From: Phaeodactylum tricornutum CCAP 1055/1
Lineage: Eukaryota > Bacillariophyta > Bacillariophyceae > Surirellales > Neidiaceae
Direction: 5' to 3'
DNA: 64,000 bases
Assembly (NCBI RefSeq): GCF_000150955.2
Contig: NC_011676.1
Location: forward strand, 392,419-456,418
Below are positions 49,470 through 59,688 of this stretch, one piece after another; the first letter of the stretch is position 1; the number at the start of each line of letters is the position of its first letter. The notes under the pieces were generated by a model, which saw only the letters and a program-made list of their open reading frames with translations, made no database searches and was not told the DNA's origin. A program made the position numbers and the translations under genes.

Positions 49470-51252
49470 ATGGTTTCCCAGGAATATGAGACATTCGCCG
49501 ACAAGCTGCCTCAGGCGAACGAGAACATATGTGACTCTGCGGATCCTGCGGCGTCTCGTCGAAATTCATCAGAGGAAGAATTGTCCGACGATTTGCCTGC
49601 GGATGACCGAATTGAAAGGAGAGTACGGCAAGGAGCAATTTTGCCCTTGTCCATGAGACTCGTGATGCAAATCTCTGGTATTGGCTGTTGCCAGGAATGC
49701 ACCGGAAGCATGGCTCTTCCTGGCAGCAATTCCATCAACAGAAACGGAGATGACGCTAATCACGAAGAGACTGCTCTACTGGGCGACTACGATTTGCGTG
49801 CCCTGCGCCGTCAAAAGTCGGCCATCTCCCCCCTGGTAGTTGGACCCATGATGATGCCAGGGAATATCGACAAAGAAAATTCACTTTTGGAAAGAATTAT
49901 TTCAGAGTATATTGCCTCCTGCCGCTTTTATGGCTGTACGGACCGGGTCAACGCAGGTGTGCTGACTACTTTACGGTTCTCCTTACCCAGTTTACGGGTC
50001 AGCGGAAGTTTCCACGATGCTGATATGCTAGCTTTGGCCGAAATCATGATTAAGTACGGGAACGGTGCTTTGCGCTATATCAAACGATTAGACTTTTCGC
50101 TGAGCTCCAAAGAAGGAAAGCTGAACGGCAAGGCAGGATTTCGTTCTCACGGGGCCTTTACGCTGGCAAAAATACTTCAAATTTCTGACTACATTGAAGA
50201 AGTTTTCGTTGACAGGAATCGTCTGGGTCCGTACGGTGCCTCTGCTTTATTCATCGCCTGTTCTTCAAATTCATCCCTCAAAAGGTTGCTGATGAGACGT
50301 TGTCGCGTTCGAGAACGAGGGGCTTTGGCCTTTGCAGAGCTAATATCGACGAGCTCGGAATGCGGCTTGGCGGAAGTAGACCTTAGTGCGAATGGAATCG
50401 GTTTCAAAGGAAGTGTGTCCATTGAGCGTGCAATTGTGGAACGCAACCAGAACTCTGATTTACCAGCTTTAATTGTGAACATGGAAGGCAATCTAGTACT
50501 CCAAGAAGTACTCAATGGCGTGACTCATGGATTGGGAATCATTCTGGCTTTGATGGGCTCGTCACTTCTGTCCAGCAGCGTCCGACACCAACCATCCCGT
50601 CATGTCGTCAGCTGTGCAGTATACTCGACCAGCCTGATTGTTCTGTATACCAGTTCTACTCTGTATCATTCGTTTTTTATGTGAGTATTGCCAAGGTTGC
50701 CGAGCTTCTGCTTGTTTGAGAAATCCCGATTGTCTGAGGCTGGATTCTCTCATACCTTGCTTTGCTTATAGCTTGCAAAACACCAAGTACATTTTCGAGG
50801 TCATGGACAAGTGCGCCATTTATATACTCATTGCTGGTAGCTATACCCCATTCCTCCAGATCGTCCTGCAGCACGACCCATTGTGGGCCAATGGGCTCTT
50901 GGCCTTCATTTGGTGTTGCTGTCTGCTGGGAATCTCAGTCGAAGCATTCTTTCCAACCTACAAACACAAGGGTCTGTTTTCGCTCGCTATGTATCTGGGC
51001 ATGGGATGGTGCTGTATTGTTTGCTTACCAGAATTTTCCCGCATCGTTCCTACTCGCTTGATCCACCTCGTGATTCTGGGTGGCGCCGCCTACACTCTGG
51101 GTGTCCCCTTCTTCGTTCGCAACAACCATCTCGACCACTGTATTTGGCACATTTTCGTCATGGTGGGCAGTATATTCCACTGGTGTGGCATTTACTTTTA
51201 CGTCGCCACATTTGATGACGAGTTGGCGTTGGCAAATGCTTCTTCGTCCTAA
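49470..51252 (+). CDS. LRR-HlyIII/PAQR fusion membrane protein (2 exons)
   Basis: A 563-residue protein from exons 49470-50680 and 50772-51252; the 91-nt intron has a GTGAGT donor and restores [17 protein letters not shown]. The N-terminal ~340 residues are cytosolic-looking, with leucine-rich-repeat elements of the ribonuclease-inhibitor type ([48 protein letters not shown]). The C-terminal ~210 residues are a seven-helix HlyIII/adiponectin-receptor domain: [40 protein letters not shown] and [17 protein letters not shown]. The Ser and His that bind zinc in this family (LYHS, HxxxH-type and IFHW) are conserved, so hydrolase (ceramidase-like) activity is possible. LRR fusion to this domain is unusual. 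Confidence 0.9.
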
Positions 51253-51393
51253 CAGCAAGATGAAACACAGGCCTGCCGGTTTCTCACTCGGAGCAAGAGC
51301 TGCACGATGCAGGCAACATATGTTCGAGCAAAGATAAAATCTAGTCCAAAAAATAAGGTTATTTCATTGTTATCGTGAATATCCTGGCGCTGA

Positions 51394-52044
51394 TTATCCC
51401 GGAGGAGGACCTCCGGTAGGTGGCGGAGGAAAAGCTTGCATATTGGGTGGAGGCGGCGGACCTCCATGCGGCGGTGGAGGGTACGGTCCACTTTGTGCCG
51501 GTGGGGGACCCGCTTGGTAGTACATCATTGGTGGCGCAGGTCCAGTTTGCGGTGGAGGAGGAAAATTCATGGGCGGGGGTGGACCGTTAGCCACACCCCC
51601 ACGAGGGGGCGGGGGACCTCCGTGATACGCTCCCGGCGGTTGCTGATTATGCATCGGAGGGGGCATACCGCCTCTACCCGGCATCCCCATACGTGACGGT
51701 GGTGGGCCTGATCCTGGCGGAGGTGGAATGAATCCGGGCCTTACCCAGGTCCGTTTGCCCGTGTTGGTATCGACGTAAAAGGCGATTCCCGTAACTTCGT
51801 CCATTTCTTCTTTCCAGCCATCTGGAAGGGGCGGCACGGCAGGATCTTCGGCGCCTCGAGCTCGGAGGAAGGATTGTTGGGCGGATGCTAGACCCATGGG
51901 TCCCTTACGCCAGTCGGTAAGGTAAGTTTCGTAATGCAGCTTGAAATTCTCCCGGAATTTCCAACCCCGACGCTGTTGTTTGCGACCCGCGGACGAATCA
52001 TGCGTCAGGTACGTATTCGAGTAATCATCAAAGAAGCGCGGCAT
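51394..52044 (-). CDS. U1-C-like / WW domain splicing protein with proline-rich tail
   Basis: A 216-residue protein. Residues 1-40 match U1 snRNP protein C closely ([17 protein letters not shown], then GRK...G.K..EN), but all four zinc ligands of human U1-C (C6, C9, H24, H30) are replaced, here by D6, S9, Q24 and F30. A WW domain follows ([18 protein letters not shown] then TWVRPGF). The tail is Pro/Gly-rich (GPPPPRGGV and similar), as in U1-C. The zinc-finger-plus-WW order also occurs in WBP4/FBP21, an alternative identity. A role at 5' splice sites or in bridging U1 to branch-point factors is inferred. The ATG at 52044 begins the U1-C homology exactly. Confidence 0.78.
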   Translation of the reverse strand: MPRFFDDYSNTYLTHDSSAGRKQQRRGWKFRENFKLHYETYLTDWRKGPMGLASAQQSFLRARGAEDPAVPPLPDGWKEEMDEVTGIAFYVDTNTGKRTWVRPGFIPPPPGSGPPPSRMGMPGRGGMPPPMHNQQPPGAYHGGPPPPRGGVANGPPPPMNFPPPPQTGPAPPMMYYQAGPPPAQSGPYPPPPHGGPPPPPNMQAFPPPPTGGPPPG

Positions 52045-52433
52045 CGACAAATGGTTCAACAAAGTAAACGATTAATACAAGTCGTCCACCGGTCGCACAG
52101 AGTACAGACAAAGAAAGGGACTTGTACTATTGTGCTGTTGTTGGTATCTGCGCCTCGGTTTGTTGACCTGACAGCTTTCGGTTGCTTCTTGCCCGTCGCC
52201 GAGATACGCAACGTTACGGGCGAATACACATTGTTCCTCTCAAATAACCCGGATATTGTCTCTTCTCAATCAGCCCTCCCCTTCTCATACTTTGACAAAG
52301 AGCACCAACACTCTGTGTGAAAGATGTTTTACATTACAGGAATCCCATTGCAAAGACGCAACGCCGGTCTCAGTATCCTTTGCATTCGACCAACCAAAGC
52401 ACTACTCTTTTGGAAGAGGCATCAAGGTTGGAC
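52045..52433. promoter_or_regulatory. Divergent intergenic region, U1-C-like / FNTA
   Basis: About 390 bp between the divergent starts, so likely a shared promoter region. The FNTA frame is open back to 52317 with a GTG start, but no homology supports that extension. Confidence 0.4.
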
Positions 52434-53429
52434 ATGCCCTTAACCACAATCGATTTACCTACCGTTTTTGCCGATCTGGCCCCCATTCCCCAGCAGGACG
52501 GCCCACACGCGGTATGTCGGATCGATTATCCACCCGATTTTACGCTCGCGTACGATTACATGCGAGCACTTTGGAAAGCAGACGAACGATCCCGACGAGC
52601 TCTTGATTTGACAACACTGTGTCTTGAATTAAATCCAGCCAACTATACCGTTTGGCATTTCCGACGCTTGTGTTTGGAAGCTTTGAATTTACGTAACGAC
52701 CAAACGCAAATCGGCGTAGATCTAGCGTTGGCCGCCGACTTGGGAGGATCCAATCCCAAGAATTACCAAATCTGGTACCACCGCCGTGCTTTATTGGAAA
52801 AGCTTGATAACCCGAAGATCTTGCGCGATTATTGTCACCAAGAGCTGTCCTATATTGCGTCGGTGATCGTGAAGGACGGCAAAAACTATCACGCGTGGTC
52901 ACACCGACAATGGATTCTGCGGACCTTGAACGACGACACTGCTTGGACAGACGAAGTTTTGTACACGGAATATCTTATCGATGAAGATTTGCGCAATAAC
53001 TCAGCCTGGAACGGTCGGTGGTTTGCCGTTCACCGGGGACAAAAGGAGCTTCTCTCTGTGGAGACCGACGGTCCGGCGCAGGCTGACTACGCAATTAAGA
53101 TCGCGAGACTTGATCCGTACAACGAAAGCCCATGGCGCTTCCTAATCGCTGTATTGAATGAGCAGCGACCGCAGCTTTCTCATGATCAATTTATTGAGCT
53201 CGTGGAGAGCTACCTGGGGCGCATTCTTGAAATCCAAGAAAACGTTGTGGAGCCATCCGGCAAAGGCCCCTGTCCAAACTTGCTCTCCGCACAAGTTGAT
53301 TTGCTAGAGTGGATGAGCGACGGTTCTTCAAAAACGAAAGCATTAGACTATTTAGAAGAGCTGAAAACCCACGATCCGATACGTAAGCGATACTGGGCGA
53401 TGCGTCAACAACAGATTCAAGCTTTGTAA
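52434..53429 (+). CDS. FNTA: Protein farnesyltransferase / geranylgeranyltransferase-I alpha subunit
   Basis: The shared alpha subunit of the CaaX prenyltransferases, which with a beta subunit attaches farnesyl or geranylgeranyl to C-terminal Cys. The 331-residue length fits the family. Five prenyltransferase alpha repeats are visible, each with an (N)xxxWxxR core: ANYTVWHFRRLCLEAL, KNYQIWYHRRALLEKL, KNYHAWSHRQWILRTL, NNSAWNGRWFAVHRG and NESPWRFLIAVLNE. RALDLTTLCLELNP precedes repeat one as in homologues. The ATG at 52434 (MPLTTIDLPTVFADL) is taken because the longer frame starts GTG. Cytosolic; no targeting signal. Its closest alternative, Rab GGTase alpha, normally carries extra domains not present here. 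Confidence 0.92.
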   Translation: MPLTTIDLPTVFADLAPIPQQDGPHAVCRIDYPPDFTLAYDYMRALWKADERSRRALDLTTLCLELNPANYTVWHFRRLCLEALNLRNDQTQIGVDLALAADLGGSNPKNYQIWYHRRALLEKLDNPKILRDYCHQELSYIASVIVKDGKNYHAWSHRQWILRTLNDDTAWTDEVLYTEYLIDEDLRNNSAWNGRWFAVHRGQKELLSVETDGPAQADYAIKIARLDPYNESPWRFLIAVLNEQRPQLSHDQFIELVESYLGRILEIQENVVEPSGKGPCPNLLSAQVDLLEWMSDGSSKTKALDYLEELKTHDPIRKRYWAMRQQQIQAL

Positions 53430-53549
53430 TAATACGATTGAATGTGAAAAAAAACACTCTTGGACACCCACTTTAGCTAATCCAATCTTTAGTACGAGAG
53501 AGGCTGAAAGTATAGGAAGTTTACGTTCATCATGCCGATAGAGACAGAG

Positions 53550-54446
53550 TCAAGACTCATGTGCCATGTCTTTCTCGTTTTCTTGAATAAGGTGCTCCCG
53601 CAAAAACCGATGCATCGTTCGACAACCGTTTCGACACAACTCCATGGCTTCGTTTGCCCTTTGCGGATTCAAGCGTCCAGACTGTTGCCACAGAGTCGAT
53701 TCCTTCCAGTTGGGTAAAATGGCCAGCGTCATGACGGCATCCGCCGCCGATACCTCGCGCAGCGTGGGGTCTGCTACTAGCAAACCATCGCATACGGCAA
53801 CAGTACTAGCGGCTACAACATCGTACATTTCCACAGAGGCATCAGCCAATGCCAAAGTAGCCGCAGTAATACATGCTGGTAGTATGCTCCCATCATCCTG
53901 TAGCACCGTAATTTTAACCAAAAGGGCGCATTTGGGATACTGTCTCAACGGAACCGAGGCGGATAGCGCATCGGAGAGGTTGGAAGCCAAGTCGGTTTCT
54001 CTGGCAATAGTCCATGAATTGATTTTTCCAGTGGACAGAAGCTGGTTGGATTGATCCATACTAGATACGGTAGAAGCCAATAAAGTTGCCGTTGGGAATG
54101 CAATGTGAGGCGCGTATTTGACTTCGAAGTGCATGACTCCTTCTTCCATGTTCAATTGAAGGGAAGGCGGCAGGTGGCTCGAGCTGGCCGTAACAGGTCC
54201 GAGAACCTGCCCAATCACTTTCGTATGCCCCAGCTCTACCAGCGCGGATCCTTGTGCTGCCTCTAAGACTGACGACTCCAAGCGAAGCTGTCGAAGTTCC
54301 TGCAGCCCCCGCCCGTCATCATCCCTTCGTTTCGGAACAGGAGTTGCCCGTTTTGACTGTTCTTTGAAGGACGCGGCATTTCCCTTCAAAGAAGAAAGAG
54401 GTTGCGGGATATAACAGTTCGAAAGTCTCGGTCCCAGAGAAGACAT
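53550..54446 (-). CDS. RNase PH-type exosome core subunit (MTR3/RRP41 group)
   Basis: A 298-residue protein of the exosome hexameric ring. DGRGLQELRQLRLESSVLEA and AQGSALVELGHTKVIGQVLGP are the typical N-terminal RNase PH segments (R..R..E then GSA..E.G.T.V...V.GP). The middle contains VKITVLQDDGSILPACITAA and ALADASVEMYDVVAAS, and it ends with a helical tail (CRTMHRFLREHL). In eukaryotes this ring is catalytically inactive and guides RNA to RRP44 or RRP6. The motifs fit MTR3 or RRP41 better than RRP42/43/45, but subunit assignment needs a tree. The ATG at 54446 starts MSSLGPRL. Intronless. Confidence 0.78.
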   Translation of the reverse strand: MSSLGPRLSNCYIPQPLSSLKGNAASFKEQSKRATPVPKRRDDDGRGLQELRQLRLESSVLEAAQGSALVELGHTKVIGQVLGPVTASSSHLPPSLQLNMEEGVMHFEVKYAPHIAFPTATLLASTVSSMDQSNQLLSTGKINSWTIARETDLASNLSDALSASVPLRQYPKCALLVKITVLQDDGSILPACITAATLALADASVEMYDVVAASTVAVCDGLLVADPTLREVSAADAVMTLAILPNWKESTLWQQSGRLNPQRANEAMELCRNGCRTMHRFLREHLIQENEKDMAHES

Positions 54447-54912
54447 GGTGCTAGCGGGACAGCTTTTTCAGACTTTCGTGATCTGGTGCAGCATCCGAGA
54501 GTAGCAGAAATCACCATGGTTGGCGACTTCGCGTTCCCCTCACTCACATTGATCGGATGGATGGTGCGAGCCAACACCAAATTATGTGACCGTAAATACA
54601 AATTTTGGAGCTTGAGATGATTTAAATTGCAAATCGATTTCAAAATATTGTTTTGCCCCAACGCACAACGCATGAAATAAAAGTCTCTTATGTAATGTCA
54701 CAAATATGCTTTTCCATTTGGGATTAGACCAAGCAACCGTTTGGGTGGCGTCCCCATCATTTCTTCGTGTGTCTGAAAAAAAAGATAGATTTGAGATTCT
54801 TCTCGTTATCGAGACTGCTTAATAGCTACTGCTCGAAATTCTATTCTCTACCCCACGGCGTGATAGATATTGATCCAATCGAGCTGATCCCAGCAATATC
54901 ATCGTTTCCGAC
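54447..54912. promoter_or_regulatory. Divergent intergenic region
   Basis: About 465 bp between the exosome gene and a hypothetical gene. AT-rich on the right side. No motif was recognised. Confidence 0.35.
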
Positions 54913-55572
54913 ATGTTCGGTGCTCTGAACCAAAGTGTGGCGAGTATGAAGAAGATGGCAAATAGACCATCGAGAAGCCGCCAAGGTTCCATCATAGCCA
55001 TAGTCCAAGCGGAAGACGAGTCAATCGGATCAGAGCTTCCCAAGAAGGACCAATTTGATATAGTGCTGAGTCAGAGACGAGCTCGCGGGACGGGAATTCT
55101 CCAAGTGTATGATGATGATACAGATACTGCAGTTTCCTCGCTCTCTACTGAAGAAAACGTTATAATATTTTCCCCGGAATGCGAGAAGCTGAACCAAAGT
55201 GGCGGTTCGTTATCATGGTGCTTTTACACATCGATTACAGAACCTACCATTGACAGCCAAGATAGCCAAATTGTTCAGAGCAACATGGCGGTGAACGTCG
55301 GCGCTCAGCAAAAGCAAATAAATCAAATGTACTGTTGCGCAAGTGCAATCACAGAAGAACTTGGTTCAAATCTAGATGACAAGTTGACTGTAAAGCAAAG
55401 GGCTATCTCCAAGGTAAACCGATCGACTTCGCTGTTTGACACGCTATCCGAAGGCGACAACGTCAAATACAGCAAGATTGGAGCCGGACGCAGATCTTGG
55501 AAAAAATGGAGTCATTTGCTACGCAAGGCAATGCCGTGGCACCGCAAGCCATGCCGTAGTGTCACTTTTTGA
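54913..55572 (+). CDS. Hypothetical protein, low-complexity, C-terminal RVxF-like motif
   Basis: A 219-residue open frame starting at an ATG (MFGALNQSVASMKKMANR). The N-terminus is basic and Ser-rich (RPSRSRQGS), the middle acidic (VYDDDTDTAVSS, STEENVIIF), and the C-terminus basic and Trp-containing (RRSWKKWSHLLRKAMPWHRK), ending in RSVTF. RSVTF fits the RVxF-type docking consensus for protein phosphatase 1, so a PP1 regulator is conceivable, but one short motif is weak evidence. No domain, membrane segment or targeting signal was recognised. Composition is coding-like and the spacing to neighbours leaves room for its own promoter. Confidence 0.55.
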   Translation: MFGALNQSVASMKKMANRPSRSRQGSIIAIVQAEDESIGSELPKKDQFDIVLSQRRARGTGILQVYDDDTDTAVSSLSTEENVIIFSPECEKLNQSGGSLSWCFYTSITEPTIDSQDSQIVQSNMAVNVGAQQKQINQMYCCASAITEELGSNLDDKLTVKQRAISKVNRSTSLFDTLSEGDNVKYSKIGAGRRSWKKWSHLLRKAMPWHRKPCRSVTF

Positions 55573-56089
55573 CGGAGGACAGCTATCTGATGTCATCTTT
55601 GCGTAAAAGGCCTTCAGCTTAACAGAATCAGACCAAATATCGACAATGACGGCATTCTGTTGTCGTCTTGCAACTAAGGACTATTCTGTAAAGTATACAA
55701 AAGGGATGATTTTAGCCTCGAAAGAGCACCTTCGGTTTTTTTTTTTGCGAAAGTCGACACCATTAAACTTGGCAACTCATAGTCAAGCATCGACTCTTCT
55801 CAACGCAAGGGAGAGTAAACATCCGATAATGTTAATGTAAGTATTTTATTTTCATAATTTACGTAACCGAGACGGTTTTCGGAGAAGTCGGCTGATGTGA
55901 AACGAAAGTCTGCTAAAATGGCTCATAACCTACGATTGAAAGTTCGCGGCGCGCCCAGCTAAAATTTCGGGACCACCGAGCGAAACCAATCTCAAGGTTT
56001 CGTCCTCGATCTCGATTGTTGTTTGCTTCTCCATCATCTATCTTAAATATTGCGGACGGTTGCCTTTCAGAAGAGACACAATTGACACT
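55573..56089. other. Intergenic spacer
   Basis: About 515 bp between a hypothetical gene and the TTC4-like gene on the same strand. Poly-T (55738-55746) and AT-rich sequence; nothing else is recognised. Confidence 0.35.
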
Positions 56090-57901
56090 ATGGTGCATAT
56101 TGAAGAAGTGAAAAACGTTCCTACTGGCATTCAACCCGAAGCGAAGGAAATCTCTAAGAAAGAAGCGTCCAATGTTGAAAAGTACAACGATCTCTTGTCG
56201 ACCATGCAGAAAACAAAGGAGAAATGGGACGAAGAAGATGGTGTAGAAGACGAACAAGATGCGCTATTATCACAGGCTATTGAGTTCGCCATCGAGCAAG
56301 GAAGAGGATGGGCTCCTGGCGAAAAAGATGCTTATCTGGAAAAGATATTGGACGACGATTTCATTCCCCCCATGTTTTGCTCGACGCCGGAAGAGCTGGA
56401 GAAAACGGGCTTACAAGAAGCCTTTACCAGCCTAATATATGACGGAGAGGTACGTGGGAATCGCCTAGAAAACATGAACAATTGCTTTACAGCTCTAATG
56501 CATGCTACTTTCCTTGAATCAGAGCCCAACAAGCTTGATGCTGAGTTTCAAAAAGAAAGGTAACGAAGCATTCACCAACGGCAAACGGAACGAGGCCAAA
56601 AACATGCAGTACTATCGGGACGCAATCAATCATTACTACGAAGCCTTTGCCTGGGCGCAGAAAATAGAGCCTATGATGGCCGGAGATTTGGCGCAGGCGG
56701 ATACAGACGAGCCAACATACACGGAAGATGAATTGGATGAGCTGCGATCAAATATTTGCAACAACGTGGCTCTGGCGCACACTCAGCTCAAGAACTGGGG
56801 CTTTGTGCGCGATGAATGTCAGAAGGCATTAACTTTCAACAACAACAATGTCAAAGCATGGTACAGATTGGCTAAGGCTTACCAAATGTTGCAACGCTGG
56901 GAAGAAGCAGGTGACGCCATTGAATCTGGATTGGCGGTCGACGGCGAAGAAAACAACAAGGATTTGAGGAAGCTTCAAAAGCTACTATCTGATCGCATCC
57001 AAAAAGCTCGTAAATTTCGACAACAACGTGAACGAAAGAGAGCGGAACGCGTAATGAAAATCAAGAAAGTTTGGAAGCACTGCCAAGAAACCGGTGGCAT
57101 TAAACTCGGCCGAATTCCACTCGTGGCCACCGTGACAGATGCGGAAGAGGATGACGACGATCGCGACGAGTCTCGCTGGCATTTTCATCTACCACATACC
57201 GGACAGCTGCCCAGCGAAGAGCACGGTGTATGGGCGTGGCCTTGTATGTTTTTGTATCCGTCTCACAATCAGTCCGACTACGTCAAGCATTTTGCCGAAA
57301 GCGAAATGTTAGCATTACGCATGGCGGAGATGTTTCCAGAATTAGAAGACTTAGGCGGTGAGACTCCCATGCCTTGGGACTACAACAACGAATTTAGTTG
57401 TAGCCAACTAGCTGTCTATTTTGAGATTCAAGTGCCGGATACGGAAGAACGTGTGATACACCCAGAACACGTTGAATTGCTGCGCGATCAGGCTACCACG
57501 ATGCGGTTTTACGAGTCCTGCCGTGCGCTACAGGGAGACGAAGGCACGGCAATGGCGGAAGTAGTACGGGCGGTGGAGCGCAAACATTTGTACCAGCAAC
57601 GAAAGGCTTGGACAAAGCGTCACGGCAGTCTGTGGGCGAAGCCCGATCCATGTTCGGTCGTGCGCGTGCATCCAGCCATGACCTTGCGAGGGGTGTTGAC
57701 CGATCATCGGATGGTTGTGCCGAACGTAAGTAGTGGAAGCGTCTGCGATCTTGGAGTTTTGGCGACATTTCTGACTCACAGGCTTGGTTGATCGTTTTTC
57801 AGTTTCTGGTAACTTTTGTGATTTTTCCAGAAAGTCATCCAGCTCATGCAGCCTACCTCAAAGAACACGAATGTGTTGGTCTTTTGGAACCGACAGAATG
57901 A
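56090..57901 (+). CDS. TTC4/CNS1-type TPR co-chaperone (3 exons)
   Basis: An Hsp90/Hsp70 co-chaperone of 553 residues with a C-terminal 'wheel' domain. Exons: 56090-56449, 56523-57725 and 57803-57901. The first intron (73 nt, GTACGT) joins IYDGE to SPTSLMLSFKKKGNEAF, matching yeast Cns1 (AYEGEP...NFKKQGNEL). The second (77 nt, GTAAGT) joins MVVPN to FLVTFVIFPESHPAHAAYL, the last strand and helix of the wheel domain. TPR repeats follow (ICNNVALAHTQLKNWGFV; NNVKAWYRLAKAYQMLQRW; EAGDAIESGLAVD), then a charged linker helix, then the wheel domain (HVWAWPCMFLYPS-like). The first repeat carries carboxylate-clamp-type KxxxN. It ends 89 bp from the convergent ZEP gene. Confidence 0.93.
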
Positions 57902-57990
57902 TGAAGGTCAACGTCGACAGCCTACCACAAAACCGTTTGTGTCAAAGTTAGTTTGTATCGTGTACAGATAGAAGGGTAATTCTTGCCTAA

Positions 57991-59688
57991 TTAAAACTCT
58001 GGCGTGTATAGAAACCGTAGCACAAAGGGCATGGACACTTGTGTCATGAACAAGAAAAATGGCCCAACCAACGGAATGGTCATCATTTTGTCAAAATCCA
58101 CGAGCAAATCGGATCCCAATTGTGCCAAAGCTTGTATGATCGTGGTTCGGGGAATACGTTTGCGGTAGTACTCTTGTAATGCACCTTCAATGTCTTTCGT
58201 GGTGCGGACCGTTGCCAGTTCTTCGGCGAGCCGGTAGCCATCTTCGGTAGCCTGACAGCCACCTTGGCCGAGGTTGGGCATCATAGGATGAGCCGCATCT
58301 CCGCAAATGGCAACTTGTCCCTTGCTCCAGCCTTGCATCAACAATGGCGATCCATCGTACAAGTCACGACGTTTGATATCTTCTTCCGGGGTGGCCTTGA
58401 ACAGCTCGTAGGCAAAGTCATCCCACACATCACCATTCTGATCTCCTGGCTCCTCGTGATTGAATTCTTGCAGGAGACGAGTCAGTTTGGGGGTTGGATT
58501 TTCCGGAGTGGGTTCGGGATCCACTCCACCGGCTGGTTCTCGTATCAGTGCGAACCATTGCTGGCGTTCGCCGCCACCATCGGTACTGACAAAGTACTTG
58601 TCCTTGCCGAGTAGAATCTGGTAACTGACTTCTTCAATATTGCTCGCGCGGTGCTCCGTCAAGGCTGCGTAACACGTAAATTTGGAATACCGTCGATTCG
58701 CGTTATTGGCCATGAGCACCGAGTCTTTGGCCATCCGTCGGGCTTCGGCTTCGTTGAGGGCCCCACCGGCGGCGCCCGAGGCCGCGAACCCGTCGGCGCC
58801 CTGATCCAGTCCGTGCATAATCCGCCGCACGGAGGACCAAATACCGTCGGAACCGATCAAAACGTCCGCGTAGGCCACCGTGCCGTCTTCGAGGAGAATC
58901 CGCACGCCCTTGCCGGGTCCGAGTTCTTCGTAATTGGCAATACGGGACTTGATGCGGACCGTCTTTTCCGGAATACCGTGTTCCAGTAGAATTTGTTGAA
59001 TGACGGGTCGGTCGACGACGACGGTGGGGTAGAGACCGGCATCGAGCGCTGGCTGTAGGGTATCGAAGCGTACCAACCAGTCCCCCTTTTCGTACTGCTT
59101 GCCGAGTCCTAGAAAGACGCCCTTCTTGTAACCAATCTTGAGTCCCGACACACGGTCCGCCGTGACGGTGCCGGCCTTGCGAATTTCTTCACAAATAACG
59201 GGATTGATGCGTTCGAGTGCCCGCAGTGCGTTGGATTGTATCTGTATGGGTCCACCGTAGGGTGCGTACTGCGAGGCCTGTTCGAAGATGGCCACTTGCA
59301 TGCCCTTGGCGTGGCAGGCTGCGGCCGTGACGAGTCCCGCAACACCTCCACCGGCAATGACGACTCGGAGCGGTCGCTGGTTACTAATGACGTCGTTGTC
59401 TTCCGGCAGGGGCTTGCGCCACCAGCTGGATTCGTCGCCGTCGTCCTGGGCGACGCAGCCTTTGGCGTTGGCGGCGTCCTGGGAAGCCTTGCGGAAACGA
59501 TCGCGGACCTGCCGTACGCGATCGGAGGTTTCTGGTTCCCGTACCGGGGGTTCTACGGTAGCGTGGCGGGGAGTGACGAGCAGGGTTCGACGGTGCACGC
59601 CAAAGGACTGGACGGGTGTGAAGGAAGTCGTGGTCGATACCGACGCGATCAGGAACAGTGCCGATGACACCGTGGTAGAAAACTTCAT
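57991..59688 (-). CDS. ZEP3: Zeaxanthin epoxidase, plastid (ZEP; probably ZEP3)
   Basis: An FAD- and NADPH-dependent monooxygenase of the thylakoid/stroma that re-epoxidises xanthophylls (zeaxanthin to violaxanthin; in diatoms diatoxanthin to diadinoxanthin). The 565-residue precursor starts at ATG 59688 with a hydrophobic signal ([16 protein letters not shown]) and a TSFTPV site resembling ASAFAP. Then come the FAD motif [21 protein letters not shown], the mid-domain [13 protein letters not shown], and the second FAD motif [17 protein letters not shown] with [10 protein letters not shown]. The C-terminal FHA domain of plant ZEPs is missing. In Phaeodactylum, one of three ZEP genes lies next to VDE and is called ZEP3; this name is applied from memory of that arrangement. 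It is divergent from VDE. Confidence 0.95.
   Translation of the reverse strand: MKFSTTVSSALFLIASVSTTTSFTPVQSFGVHRRTLLVTPRHATVEPPVREPETSDRVRQVRDRFRKASQDAANAKGCVAQDDGDESSWWRKPLPEDNDVISNQRPLRVVIAGGGVAGLVTAAACHAKGMQVAIFEQASQYAPYGGPIQIQSNALRALERINPVICEEIRKAGTVTADRVSGLKIGYKKGVFLGLGKQYEKGDWLVRFDTLQPALDAGLYPTVVVDRPVIQQILLEHGIPEKTVRIKSRIANYEELGPGKGVRILLEDGTVAYADVLIGSDGIWSSVRRIMHGLDQGADGFAASGAAGGALNEAEARRMAKDSVLMANNANRRYSKFTCYAALTEHRASNIEEVSYQILLGKDKYFVSTDGGGERQQWFALIREPAGGVDPEPTPENPTPKLTRLLQEFNHEEPGDQNGDVWDDFAYELFKATPEEDIKRRDLYDGSPLLMQGWSKGQVAICGDAAHPMMPNLGQGGCQATEDGYRLAEELATVRTTKDIEGALQEYYRKRIPRTTIIQALAQLGSDLLVDFDKMMTIPLVGPFFLFMTQVSMPFVLRFLYTPEF

Noticed and set aside
56060-56600. Apparent frameshift in the TTC4/CNS1 gene (frame changes near an A5 run)
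   Set aside because: A GTACGT...CAG intron at 56450-56522 restores the frame and matches the Cns1 linker, so no error is needed.
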